Part shown: in pieces, positions 1 through 9,651 of the stretch
Numbering within the stretch: position 1 is the first letter of the stretch
How the letters are laid out: each line of letters begins with the position of its first letter
Assembly (NCBI GenBank): GCA_964442285.1
Contig: CAYTZH010000052.1
Coordinates: forward strand, 1-28,573
Direction of reading: 5' to 3'
Length of the DNA: 28,573 bases
From: CAYTZH01 sp964442285
GTDB taxonomy: Bacteria; Myxococcota_A; UBA9160; JAFDET01
Notes under the pieces: generated by a model
What the model saw: the letters and a program-made list of their open reading frames with translations, nothing else
Database searches by the model: none
Told to the model about the DNA's origin: nothing
Translations under genes and position numbers: made by a program

Positions 1-1763
<1,763 letters not shown>

Positions 1764-1766
1764 GCG

Positions 1767-1787
1767 GCTCCGCCTCCCGGGCGGAGC
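1767..1787 (+). terminator. GC-rich hairpin just after clpB
   Basis: GCTCCGCC (1767-1774) pairs perfectly with GGCGGAGC (1780-1787) around a TCCCG loop, starting 4 nt after the clpB stop. No T-tract follows, so it is at best a weak intrinsic terminator or an mRNA 3'-end stabiliser. Confidence 0.45.
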
Positions 1788-1790
1788 GCC

Positions 1791-1862
1791 GCCCGGGGGG
1801 AGCCCCAGCTCCCCGCCCGGGGGGAGCCCCAGCTCCCGGCCCGGGGGGAGCCCCAGCTCCCG
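1791..1862. repeat. Three tandem 24-bp hairpin-forming repeats
   Basis: Three head-to-tail copies of a 24-bp unit lie at 1791-1814, 1815-1838 and 1839-1862; copies 2 and 3 are identical and copy 1 differs in the last base. Each unit contains GGGAGC-CCCA-GCTCCC, a 6-bp stem with a 4-nt loop, so the array can form three consecutive hairpins on either strand. It lies between clpB and the exosortase gene. There are no unique spacers, so it is not a CRISPR. Role unknown; 3'-end protection or termination is possible. Confidence 0.85.
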
Positions 1863-1950
1863 GCCGGGCCTGTCTAAGCCTGCGTAGCGGTTGCTCTTTT
1901 TGCATTGGTGCGCCACCCTGCGGGGTCGTTTCGACGCGGGCCGCGAGGAA

Positions 1951-2973
1951 ATGGACGGGCGCAAGATCCGCAAGAGCCTGATGAAGGAAGTGGCCTTCGC
2001 CGCGGCGGCAGCCGTGCTGGTGGCGGTCTCGCCGCTCACGCCCGGCGACTGGCTGCGTTCCGGCGCGGCGGGTCTGCTCGTATTCGGCGGCGTGCTCGCC
2101 TACCGCTGGCACGCGCGCGCCGGCGCCCCGGCCGAGCCCGAGGAGGCGGGGCTCCGCCTCCACGTGCCCCTGAGCATGGGCGGGGCCCTGCTGCTGATGG
2201 CCGTGGTGTTCGTTCCGATCTCGCGCTGGCTGTATGCCGAGTGGACGATCAGCGTCTGGCAGAATGCCCACGGGATCTTCATCCCGGTCCTGATGGTCTA
2301 CCTGATGCACGGCATCCTGAAGCGCGACACCGACGAGACGGACGCCGCTTCGCCGTGGGGCTTCGCGTTCCTGGTGCCGGGCCTGCTGCTCATCGTGGCA
2401 GACGCCGGAATCCGCACCCAGTACCTGTCGGCCGTGGGGCTGGTGCTCTGCCTGCCGGGCCTGGCGCTCCTGATGTTCGGCGCCCGCCGCGCCCGCAAGC
2501 TCGCTCTGCCGCTCTTCATCGGCGTGTTCATGATTCCGATCCCCGCCACGGCGGCGACGCACCTGGTCCTCAAGCGCATCACCGCCGCGGCCGTCGAGCC
2601 GCTGCTGGCCGAGATGGGCATTCCCGTCGTGCGGGAAGGCACCATCCTCGTGCTCCCCAACGCCACCTTCGTGGTGGCGGACGCCTGCAGCGGCTTCTCG
2701 GCGCTCTACGCCGGCGTGGGCGTGTCGCTGCTGCTGGCGGTCTACGCGCGCTCCCACGTGCGCAAGGTGCTGCTGCTGCTGGCGGCCTGGCCCCTCGCCA
2801 TCCTCTCGAACGTCGCCCGGGTGCTCTTCCTGGTCGCCGCATCCAATCACTCCGGCCTGTGGCTGCTGGACTCGCCGCTCCATACCGCGTCGGGGATCGC
2901 CACGTTCTGGGCCGTGCTGGGTGGCCTGTTCCTGCTCTCGGACCGCGAAGCGCTGCGGACCGCAACGGGATGA
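1951..2973 (+). CDS. Exosortase/archaeosortase-family transpeptidase
   Basis: A 340-residue, very hydrophobic protein with roughly eight predicted membrane segments. The exosortase catalytic triad is visible in the expected order: C246 in ADACSGFSALYAG, R290 in LSNVARVLFLV and H311 in LHTASGIA. Exosortases sit in the inner membrane and are thought to cleave and process exported proteins that end in a PEP-CTERM-type signal. I chose ATG 1951 because GAGGAA lies directly upstream; the frame stays open to 1891, which would add 20 unconvincing residues. The stop overlaps the next gene in ATGA, so the two are translationally coupled. It stands alone rather than inside an exopolysaccharide locus. 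Candidate substrates in this window are the proteins at 24395-25930 and 25940-26080. The subtype cannot be settled by eye. Confidence 0.9.
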   Translation: MDGRKIRKSLMKEVAFAAAAAVLVAVSPLTPGDWLRSGAAGLLVFGGVLAYRWHARAGAPAEPEEAGLRLHVPLSMGGALLLMAVVFVPISRWLYAEWTISVWQNAHGIFIPVLMVYLMHGILKRDTDETDAASPWGFAFLVPGLLLIVADAGIRTQYLSAVGLVLCLPGLALLMFGARRARKLALPLFIGVFMIPIPATAATHLVLKRITAAAVEPLLAEMGIPVVREGTILVLPNATFVVADACSGFSALYAGVGVSLLLAVYARSHVRKVLLLLAAWPLAILSNVARVLFLVAASNHSGLWLLDSPLHTASGIATFWAVLGGLFLLSDREALRTATG

Positions 2974-3638
2974 TTCCGGTCTCCAGGCGCTACTCCATCG
3001 TGCTGCTGCTGCTCGCCGGGATCGCCGCCGTGCCGGTGACGCTGCACGCCTCCGGGGTGCTGCGCACCGACGACTGTGCGGCGCCGGACGCGCTCTCCCG
3101 GCTCGAGAACCTGCCCGGCACCCGCGCGGGAACCCTGGACGCCCCGCCGCCCCCGCTGCGCATCCAGCACCTTCCCTTCGAGGTGGAGCCGGAGAAGGAC
3201 TTCGACCGCCGCTTCGGCCTCCTCGCGGCCGCGATCCTGCGCAGCTTCGACCCGGCCCGGATCTACTCCTCCCCGGTCCGTTTCGTCGATCCCAATTTCG
3301 AGGCCGACGAGCGCCACGACAGCGCGCTCGCAGTGGACGGCGTCCGGATCCCCGTCCGCTGGCTGCTCGACCACACCAAGCAGCCGCCCCGCTACGCGGC
3401 CTTCTTCTACGCCTACGACGGGAGGCCGGTCCGACGACCGTCCTGGGCAATGCTGCGGGCGGTGCCGGAGCGGCTGCTCACGGGCCAGCTGCCGCTCACC
3501 CTGGTCATGATCAGCGGGCCCGTGCCCAGCGGCGAGCTCGACTCGGTCCGGACGCCGACGGAGGCCTGGCTGGAGGCCGCCTGGCGCCACTTCGCGGGGG
3601 CCTGTCTCCCCTCCCCCGAGAGCTCCCCTGGGGGCTAG
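2970..3638 (+). CDS. Exported exosortase-partner protein, EpsI-like role inferred
   Basis: The ATG overlaps the exosortase stop by 4 bp. The 222-residue product starts with a basic n-region and a hydrophobic stretch (residues about 8-26, YSIVLLLLAGIAAVPVT), giving a signal peptide or anchor, followed by a soluble, presumably periplasmic domain with Cys at about residues 36 and 214. I do not recognise a named domain. The segment RYAAFFYAYDGRPVR followed by ERLLTG loosely resembles the core of EpsI/DUF3485 proteins, which are often fused to or encoded beside exosortases. That resemblance and the overlap are the only reasons to assign it to exosortase function. The Pro/Ser-rich C-terminus overlaps an imperfect CTCCCC/GGGG inverted repeat near the stop. 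Confidence 0.75.
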   Translation: MIPVSRRYSIVLLLLAGIAAVPVTLHASGVLRTDDCAAPDALSRLENLPGTRAGTLDAPPPPLRIQHLPFEVEPEKDFDRRFGLLAAAILRSFDPARIYSSPVRFVDPNFEADERHDSALAVDGVRIPVRWLLDHTKQPPRYAAFFYAYDGRPVRRPSWAMLRAVPERLLTGQLPLTLVMISGPVPSGELDSVRTPTEAWLEAAWRHFAGACLPSPESSPGG

Positions 3639-3726
3639 CCCTCAGCCACCGGCGCCCGCTCAAGCCAACCCTCCGGGTTCTCGATGAAACGGTCGAGACC
3701 GAGCCCCGCGCCCTGGAGTAGCGGCC

Positions 3727-6285
3727 TTGACCGGAGCCAGCCCGCCGCCCGACGGACGGACGTTCGTGCGCACGATCCTCGTCCGCACGAACCTGTTCGT
3801 GCTGGCGTCGATCCTCATCATCAGCCTCTACCTGCGCGGACTGCTCAGCCTGCGCGCCGAGCAATGGTGGGGGTTCGCGGGCATGGTCGGAGCGGCCCTG
3901 GTGTTCGTCTTCCCGGCCATGGTGGCCACCCACTGGCGCGTCTTCCGGCAGATCCAGGTGGGCCTCGACGGTCTGGGAGCCGGCCGGCTCTCCCCGGCCG
4001 AGCTGCGGGCCGGCTTCCGCGCCGTGGCGAACTTCCCGGCCTACTGGTTCCTGTGGGGCAAGGTGTGGTGGGGCCTGGGCGGGCTCACCGTCGGTCTCGG
4101 CATGCTGCTCCGCTACGACGACTTCGGCGCGCTGCAGCTCGCCATCCTGGTGGCGGCGACCCTGAGTGCGGCCTTCGTGACCGACACGGCCTACTTCTTC
4201 GTGATCAAGCGCGAGATCGAGCCGGTGCGGCTGGCCCTGGCGGATGCGCTGGCCGACCCGGACCTGCGGGCCTCCCTGGTGCGGCCGATCGGCCTGCGCA
4301 GCAAGCTGATGACGGCGATCGGGAGCGTCATCGTGGTGACCGTCGTCTTCGCCAGCCTGCTCGCCCACGTCCGCACCACGGGCGCGGTCCGCAACACGGC
4401 GGCCCGGGCCCAGGCCCGCTTCCTCGAGGCGCTGGACGCGGAGCGGGGCCTCGAGCCCCGGGGCGCCGCGGCGCTCGTCGCCCGCTTCGGCGCGGCCCGG
4501 GATCTGCTGGTGCTCGACGCGGACGGCGAGCACCTGTTGTGGGGCGACGAGCGCGGGCTCACCGCCTCCGAGCGGCGCTGGCTCGCGGAACGCGGACGCG
4601 ACATCGGCGACAGCCGCGGCCTCACGAGCCAGCACGCCTTCGCCTGGCAGCGGCTCCCCGATGGGCGCCTGCTCGTCCTCTCCACCCCGACCTCCGCGCT
4701 CCTCCAGGAGGACACCGGGCTGGGCCTGTTCCTCGGACTGCTGGGCTTCTCGTGCGCCGTGGCGCTGGGCGTCTCCCTGCTGCTCGCCCGCGACGTCGGA
4801 CACTCCGCGGAACGGGTGCGCGTCGAGGCGGAGCGGATCGCCTCCGGCGACCTCACCGAGCGCACCGTCTGCGACACCGAGGACGAGCTGGGGGACCTGG
4901 CCCGGGCCTTCGAGCGCATGGCCGGCGCGCTCCGCGACACGGTGGGCCAGGTGGCGGGCGCGGCGGAGCGGGTCGAAGGCGCCGTGCGGCAGATCGCCGG
5001 CGCAGGGGACGACGTCACCCGGGTCAGTGCGGAGCAGGTCGGGGGCATCGGCCAGGCGCGCGCCGCGGTCGGCACGATCGACGCCCAGGCCCGCGGCATC
5101 ACCGGCTCCGCCTCGGATCTCTCGGCGAACGTGGAGGAGACCTCGAGCGTGGCCTTCGAGCTCGACGCCACCAGTGAGGAGCTGGCCGAGATCGCGGCCC
5201 TGCTGCAGAGCAACATCGAGAACGTGGCCGGGGCGGTCGAGCAGATGTCGCGCAGCATCGGGCAGGTGGCGCGGAGCAGCGATTCCCTGGCGCGCCTGGC
5301 CGACGACGCGTCGAGCAACATGGAGCGTAACGCCCGCAGCGCCCGGAGCGTCGACGACCACGCCTCCGAGACGGCGCGACTCGCGGAGCAGGTGGTCGCC
5401 CTCTCGGAGCAGGGCCGGGAGCGGGTGCGGGAGACCATCCGGGGCATGGAGGACATCCACCGGGCCACGGACTCGGCCGAGTCCGTGATCCGCCGCCTCT
5501 CCGAGAGCAGCAAGGCCATCGACGGCGTGGTGAACGTGATCGACGAGGTCGCCGACGAGACGAACCTGCTCGCCCTCAATGCGGCCATCATCGCCGCCCA
5601 GGCGGGGGAACGCGGTCGCGCCTTCGCGGTGGTGGCCGACCAGATCAAGGCCCTCGCCGACCGGGTCCTCTCCAGCACCAAGGAGATCAGCGGCCTGGTG
5701 CGCTCGCTCCAGGACGAGGCGCGGGACGCCGAGGGCGCCATCAGCGAGGGTTCCCGGAGCGTCCACCGGGGCGTCGACCTGGCGGGAGAGGCCGGCGTCG
5801 CCCTGGAGGCGATCACGAGCGCCGCGCGTACGGCCGGCGGGCGGGTGACGGAGATCGTCGGCTCGGCCCGGGAGCAGAGCCGCTCGACCCAGCACGTGGT
5901 CCAGCTGATGCAGCAGGTCCGCGAGGGCACGGGCCAGATCCGCAGCGCCATCCTGGAGCAGGGCGCGGGCGTCGGACACCTGCGTCAGAGCGCGCAGTCC
6001 GTGGGCGACCTCTCGCGCCAGGTCAAGGCCTCGACGGAGGAGCAGTCGGGAAGCGCCGGCCACATCAAGCGCAGCGTGCACCAGGTCCGCGAGGCCATGG
6101 AGCAGATCGAGCGGGCGCTGCGGGAGCAGACCGCCTCCTGCCAGGACACCGTGTCCCGGCTCGACCACCTGGCCTCCGGCGCGCGCAGCAACGAGAGGAG
6201 CGTCCACTCGCTGGAGGGCGCGCTGCAGGAGCTGGAGCGCGAGGCGGAGGGCCTGCGCGCCCAGGTGCGCCGCTTCCGGATCTGA
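3727..6285 (+). CDS. Methyl-accepting chemotaxis protein with six TM segments and a variant signalling tip
   Basis: An 852-residue chemoreceptor-like protein. Predicted TM helices lie at about 21-40, 48-66, 112-128, 137-160, 196-214 and 332-354. A small extracytoplasmic domain (215-330) sits between the last two, followed by HAMP (about 350-403) and a long MA coiled coil to the end. The hairpin tip reads NLLALNAAIIAAQAGE from about residue 613: I622 and Q625 occupy the positions of the usual Glu and Arg (NAAxEAARAGE). No C-terminal CheR-tethering pentapeptide is seen (it ends RRFRI). The start is TTG 3727 with GGAG 8 nt upstream; no better ATG exists. It would report to a CheA/CheW array not encoded here. 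Four extra N-terminal helices before the HAMP-linked sensor are unusual for a receptor, and the ligand is unknown. Confidence 0.9.
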   Translation: MTGASPPPDGRTFVRTILVRTNLFVLASILIISLYLRGLLSLRAEQWWGFAGMVGAALVFVFPAMVATHWRVFRQIQVGLDGLGAGRLSPAELRAGFRAVANFPAYWFLWGKVWWGLGGLTVGLGMLLRYDDFGALQLAILVAATLSAAFVTDTAYFFVIKREIEPVRLALADALADPDLRASLVRPIGLRSKLMTAIGSVIVVTVVFASLLAHVRTTGAVRNTAARAQARFLEALDAERGLEPRGAAALVARFGAARDLLVLDADGEHLLWGDERGLTASERRWLAERGRDIGDSRGLTSQHAFAWQRLPDGRLLVLSTPTSALLQEDTGLGLFLGLLGFSCAVALGVSLLLARDVGHSAERVRVEAERIASGDLTERTVCDTEDELGDLARAFERMAGALRDTVGQVAGAAERVEGAVRQIAGAGDDVTRVSAEQVGGIGQARAAVGTIDAQARGITGSASDLSANVEETSSVAFELDATSEELAEIAALLQSNIENVAGAVEQMSRSIGQVARSSDSLARLADDASSNMERNARSARSVDDHASETARLAEQVVALSEQGRERVRETIRGMEDIHRATDSAESVIRRLSESSKAIDGVVNVIDEVADETNLLALNAAIIAAQAGERGRAFAVVADQIKALADRVLSSTKEISGLVRSLQDEARDAEGAISEGSRSVHRGVDLAGEAGVALEAITSAARTAGGRVTEIVGSAREQSRSTQHVVQLMQQVREGTGQIRSAILEQGAGVGHLRQSAQSVGDLSRQVKASTEEQSGSAGHIKRSVHQVREAMEQIERALREQTASCQDTVSRLDHLASGARSNERSVHSLEGALQELEREAEGLRAQVRRFRI

Positions 6286-6309
6286 GGGCGACCGGGACCG
6301 CCGCCGGGA

Positions 6310-7629
6310 TCAGAGCTTGCGACGGACCTCGTTCTCGAGCCGTTCCTGTCCGCCCGAGACGGGCCGCGGATCCGGATCCTCCCGCAGCGCCCGCTCCCCG
6401 AGCGCCTCCAGGGAGAGCTTGCCGCCCAGCAGGTCCTGTCCGAAGGGCGTGTCCCAGCCGGCGTAGCGCGCGGTCCGCCCGGCGGCGAGCCGGCCCTCCT
6501 CGTGGAGGGCCGCGGCCACGCGCAGGCTGCGGGCCAGGGTGTCCATCCCGCCCACGTGGGCGTGGAAGAGATCCACGGGGTCGAGGCTCTGGCGGCGCAG
6601 CTTGGCGTCGAAGTTGAAGCCGCCCGTGTCGAAGCCCCCGGCCCGCAGGATCTCGAGCAGGGCCGGGGCCAGCTCCTCTGCGCTGTTCGGGAACTGGTCC
6701 GTGTCCCAGCCGAGCCGCGGGTCGCCGCGGTTGGCGTCGACGCTCCCGAAGATCCCGTGGGCGATGGCGTAGGCCAGCTCGTGCTGGAAGTCGTGGCCGG
6801 CCAGGGTGGCGTGGTTGACCTCGATGTTGAGGCGGATCTCGCCCTCGAGGCCGAAACGCTGCAGGAAGGCGTGCACCGTGGCGACGTCGCGGTCGTACTG
6901 GTGCTTGGTGGGCTCGTGGGGCTTGGGCTCGATCAGCAGCGTGCCCGGGAAGCCGATCTTGTGCTTGTGCTCCACCACGAGCTGCATGAAGCGCCCGAGC
7001 TGCTCCAGCTCCCGACGTATTTCGGTGTTGAGGAGGGTGTCGTAGCCCTCGCGACCGCCCCACATCACGTAGTTGGCGCCGCCCAGGCGGTGAGTGGCGT
7101 CGAGGCAGTGTCTCACCTGCGCAGCCGCGTAGGCGAAGACCTCGGGGTCCGGGTTGGTCGCGGCGCCGGCCGCGTAGCGGGGGTGGGCGAAGAGGTTGGC
7201 GGTTCCCCAGAGCAGCCGGACCCCCGTGCGCTGCATGTGGCCCTGGGCGACCTCGAGCAGCCGATCCAGGCGCGCACAGCTCTCCCGGAAGCTCGCCGCT
7301 TCGGGCGCCACGTCGCGGTCGTGGAAGCAGAAGAAGGGCACGCCGAGCTTCTCGAAGAACTCGAAGGCCACGGCGAGCTTCTGCTCCGCCTGGGCCAGGG
7401 GATCGCCGCCGGGCGCCAGCCAGGGCCGCTCGAAGGTCCCCTCCCCGAAGACGTCGCTGCCCGGCCAGCAGAAGCTGTGCCAGAAGCAGACGGCGAAGCG
7501 CAGGTGGTCCTCCATGCGCTTGCCGAGCACGACGGCGTCGGGGTCGTACCAGCGGAAGGCCAGGGGCTCGTCGCTGTCCGGCCCCCGGTAGCGGACGGGC
7601 TCCACGTCGCGGAAGTACTCCTCGCTCAC
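6310..7629 (-). CDS. xylA: D-xylose isomerase
   Basis: The 439-residue product matches the usual length of the longer (class II) xylose isomerases, which interconvert D-xylose and D-xylulose using two divalent metals. Visible active-site blocks: FHDRD with H103 and D106 (the catalytic His/Asp pair), WGGREGYDTLLNTE, EPKPHEPTKHQYD (substrate Lys and metal Glu), NIEVNHATLAGHDFQHEL (metal ligands) and DANRGDPRLGWDTDQFP (metal Asp). The start is GTG 7629, chosen because it overlaps the xylB stop as GTGA and follows GAGGAGG. The much longer open frame upstream is only a shadow of xylB. Order and overlap imply a xylB-xylA operon with coupled translation. The 3' end faces the chemoreceptor gene, 24 bp away. 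Confidence 0.96.
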   Translation of the reverse strand: MSEEYFRDVEPVRYRGPDSDEPLAFRWYDPDAVVLGKRMEDHLRFAVCFWHSFCWPGSDVFGEGTFERPWLAPGGDPLAQAEQKLAVAFEFFEKLGVPFFCFHDRDVAPEAASFRESCARLDRLLEVAQGHMQRTGVRLLWGTANLFAHPRYAAGAATNPDPEVFAYAAAQVRHCLDATHRLGGANYVMWGGREGYDTLLNTEIRRELEQLGRFMQLVVEHKHKIGFPGTLLIEPKPHEPTKHQYDRDVATVHAFLQRFGLEGEIRLNIEVNHATLAGHDFQHELAYAIAHGIFGSVDANRGDPRLGWDTDQFPNSAEELAPALLEILRAGGFDTGGFNFDAKLRRQSLDPVDLFHAHVGGMDTLARSLRVAAALHEEGRLAAGRTARYAGWDTPFGQDLLGGKLSLEALGERALREDPDPRPVSGGQERLENEVRRKL

Positions 7630-9071
7630 GGCATCCTCCTCAGACGGGTGTAGAGCTCGCGGAAGGCCCCGAGCCGCTCGGCGTAGTGGTCCCGCAGGCC
7701 CGGATCGGGCCGGGCCTCGTGACTCACCGGAGGCTGGGCGAAGACCGTCTCCGGCACGCCCTCGCCCGCACCCAGCCGGGCCAGGCGCGCGGCCCCCAGG
7801 GCCGGCCCGACGTCCGCCCCCGCCCGGTAGCGCAGGGGGCGATCGAGGACCGACGCCAGGATGCGACCCCACAGCGGGCTGCGCGCGCCGCCACCGATGA
7901 CGGAGACCTCGTCGATGTGGGCGCCCGCCTCGACCAGCACCGCCTGGGCGTCGGCCAGGGCGAAGGCCACCCCCTCCAGCACGGCGCGGGCGAGGGCCGC
8001 CCGGTCGGTGTCGTGGGTGATCCCGACGAAGGCGCCCGTGGCCTCCGGATCGTCGTGGGGCGTCCGCTCGCCGGCCAGGTAGGGCAGGAAGAGCAGGCTC
8101 TCGGAGGGGCGGTCGGCGGCCTCCACCTCCGCCAGGAGCCGGGTCTCGTCCGGGGCCCCGGTGGCCTGCACGACCCAGGCCAGGCAGCTGGCGGCCGATA
8201 GGATGACTCCCATCTGGTGCCAGGTCCCGGGCAGACAGTGGCAGAAGGCGTGGGCCGCCCGCTCCGGGTGGGGCCGGAAGCGGTCGTCGGCGACGAAGAG
8301 CACCCCCGAGGTGCCCAGGGCCAGGGAGGCCCGCCCGGGCACGACCACCCCGGCGCCGGCGGCCCCCGCCGCCTGGTCGCCAGCTCCTGCCACCACGGGA
8401 GCCGGGGAAAGGCCCCAGGCCTCGGCCACCGCCGGCCGCAGCGCCCCGGTGATCTCGGGGCCCTCGTAGAGGGCCGGCATGGCCTCCCGCGGGAGGTCGC
8501 AGGCGGCCAGCATGGCCTCCGACCAGCGCCGCGCCGCGACGTCGAGCCACAGGGTCCCCGAGGCGTCGGAGCAGTCCGTGGCGGCCTCCCCGGTCATGCG
8601 CAGGCGCACGTAGTCCTTGGGGAGCAGGACCCGCCGGATGCGGCCGAAGAGCTCCGGCTCGTGCTCCCGGACCCAGACCAGCTTGGGCGCCGTGAAGCCC
8701 GGCATGGCCCGGTTGCCGGTAATCCGCCGGGATTCGGGGATTCTGGCCTCGAGGGTCTTGCAGGCCGTCGCACTGCGGCCATCGTTCCACAGGATGGCGT
8801 GCCGGAGCGGCCGATCGCAGGCGTCGAGGAGGGTGGCCCCGTGCATCTGGCCCGAGAGCCCCACCGCGCGCACGGCCCGCCGGGCGCCGGCCTCCAGGCC
8901 GCAGACCGCGGCACCGGTCGCCCGCCACCAGTCCTCGGGATCCTGCTCGGACCACAGCGGCCGGGGTCGCGACACCGCGAGCGGCGCCGACGCCCGGTCG
9001 ACGACGCGGTCCGCGTCGTCGAGGAGGACAGCCTTCACCGCCGAGGTGCCCAGGTCGAGACCGAGGTACAT
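7626..9071 (-). CDS. xylB: D-xylulokinase, FGGY family
   Basis: The 481-residue sugar kinase opens with the phosphate-binding DLGTSAVKAVLLD (D6). It contains GLSGQMHGATLLD and LWNDGRS (substrate binding), D232 in AGAGDQAAG as the likely catalytic base, LGTSGVLF, YLAGERTPHDDP, and the FGGY C-terminal nucleotide-binding motif VIGGGARSPLWG. It phosphorylates D-xylulose to xylulose-5-phosphate, feeding the pentose phosphate pathway. The SGQMHG block and adjacency to xylA favour xylulokinase over glycerol or ribulokinase. It is first in a two-gene operon with xylA (4-bp GTGA overlap). No xylose transporter or regulator lies beside it, and no clear operator was seen in the 108 bp between its start and the divergent YHS gene. 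Confidence 0.95.
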   Translation of the reverse strand: MYLGLDLGTSAVKAVLLDDADRVVDRASAPLAVSRPRPLWSEQDPEDWWRATGAAVCGLEAGARRAVRAVGLSGQMHGATLLDACDRPLRHAILWNDGRSATACKTLEARIPESRRITGNRAMPGFTAPKLVWVREHEPELFGRIRRVLLPKDYVRLRMTGEAATDCSDASGTLWLDVAARRWSEAMLAACDLPREAMPALYEGPEITGALRPAVAEAWGLSPAPVVAGAGDQAAGAAGAGVVVPGRASLALGTSGVLFVADDRFRPHPERAAHAFCHCLPGTWHQMGVILSAASCLAWVVQATGAPDETRLLAEVEAADRPSESLLFLPYLAGERTPHDDPEATGAFVGITHDTDRAALARAVLEGVAFALADAQAVLVEAGAHIDEVSVIGGGARSPLWGRILASVLDRPLRYRAGADVGPALGAARLARLGAGEGVPETVFAQPPVSHEARPDPGLRDHYAERLGAFRELYTRLRRMP

Positions 9072-9179
9072 GGGGCGATTCTCGCACAGGCGCCCCGCCT
9101 CGGACCGGCTCCGAAACGACCCCGGGAGGCCGGCATCCTAGCTGGCGGACGAGAAACGAGAGAAACAGGAGATTCCGAC

Positions 9180-9632
9180 ATGTTCGCGATTCGCACGTTC
9201 CGCGCCGGCGCCCTGGCCGCCGCCCTGCTGGTCGGGGGCGCCCTCGCTGCCTCGGCCGGGATCAACACCAACCGCGCCGGTGTCGCCGTCGACGGCTACG
9301 ACGTCGTCGCGTACCACACCGCCGCAACCCCCACGAAGGGCTCCACCAGCTACACCCACGCGTGGAAGGGTGCCACCTACCACTTCGCGAACGCCGCCAA
9401 CCGCGACCTGTTCGCGGCCAACCCGGCGCGCTACGCGCCCCAGTACGGCGGCTATTGCGCCTACGCCGTGGCCCAGGGCGCCAAGGCCGACATCGACCCC
9501 GAAGCCTGGAAAGTCGTGGACGGCAAGCTCTACCTGAACCTGAACAAGCGGATCCAGAAGCGCTGGGAGAAGGACATCCCCGGCTACATCGCCAAGGCCG
9601 ACGCCAACTGGCCGTCGCTGGCGGGCGAGTAG
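9180..9632 (+). CDS. Exported YHS-domain protein
   Basis: The 150-residue protein begins with a clear Sec signal peptide (hydrophobic stretch then ALAASAG, cleavage near residue 28). The rest is a single YHS-type domain: DGYDVVAYHT, KGSTSYTHAWKGATYHF, NRDLFAANPARYAPQYGGYC, then DPEAWKVVDGKLYLN. YHS domains are small folds often linked to metal or redox biology; the single mature Cys (in QYGGYCAYAVAQG) and nearby His are candidate metal ligands, but function is unknown. ATG 9180 is supported by AGGAG 9-10 nt upstream. It is followed closely by the TVP38-like and MerA-like genes and probably heads that operon. Confidence 0.87.
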   Translation: MFAIRTFRAGALAAALLVGGALAASAGINTNRAGVAVDGYDVVAYHTAATPTKGSTSYTHAWKGATYHFANAANRDLFAANPARYAPQYGGYCAYAVAQGAKADIDPEAWKVVDGKLYLNLNKRIQKRWEKDIPGYIAKADANWPSLAGE

Positions 9633-9651
9633 TCCGATGGAGGGCGATGCC

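Noticed and set aside
1791..1862. CRISPR array
   Set aside because: The 24-bp units are directly adjacent with no unique spacers and no cas genes nearby.
7630..9087. A single 925-aa XylA fusion protein
   Set aside because: The N-terminal half of that frame is xylB read out of frame; XylA begins at GTG 7629.
9072..9179. Xylose-responsive operator upstream of xylB
   Set aside because: No convincing inverted repeat or promoter hexamers could be picked out in these 108 bp.
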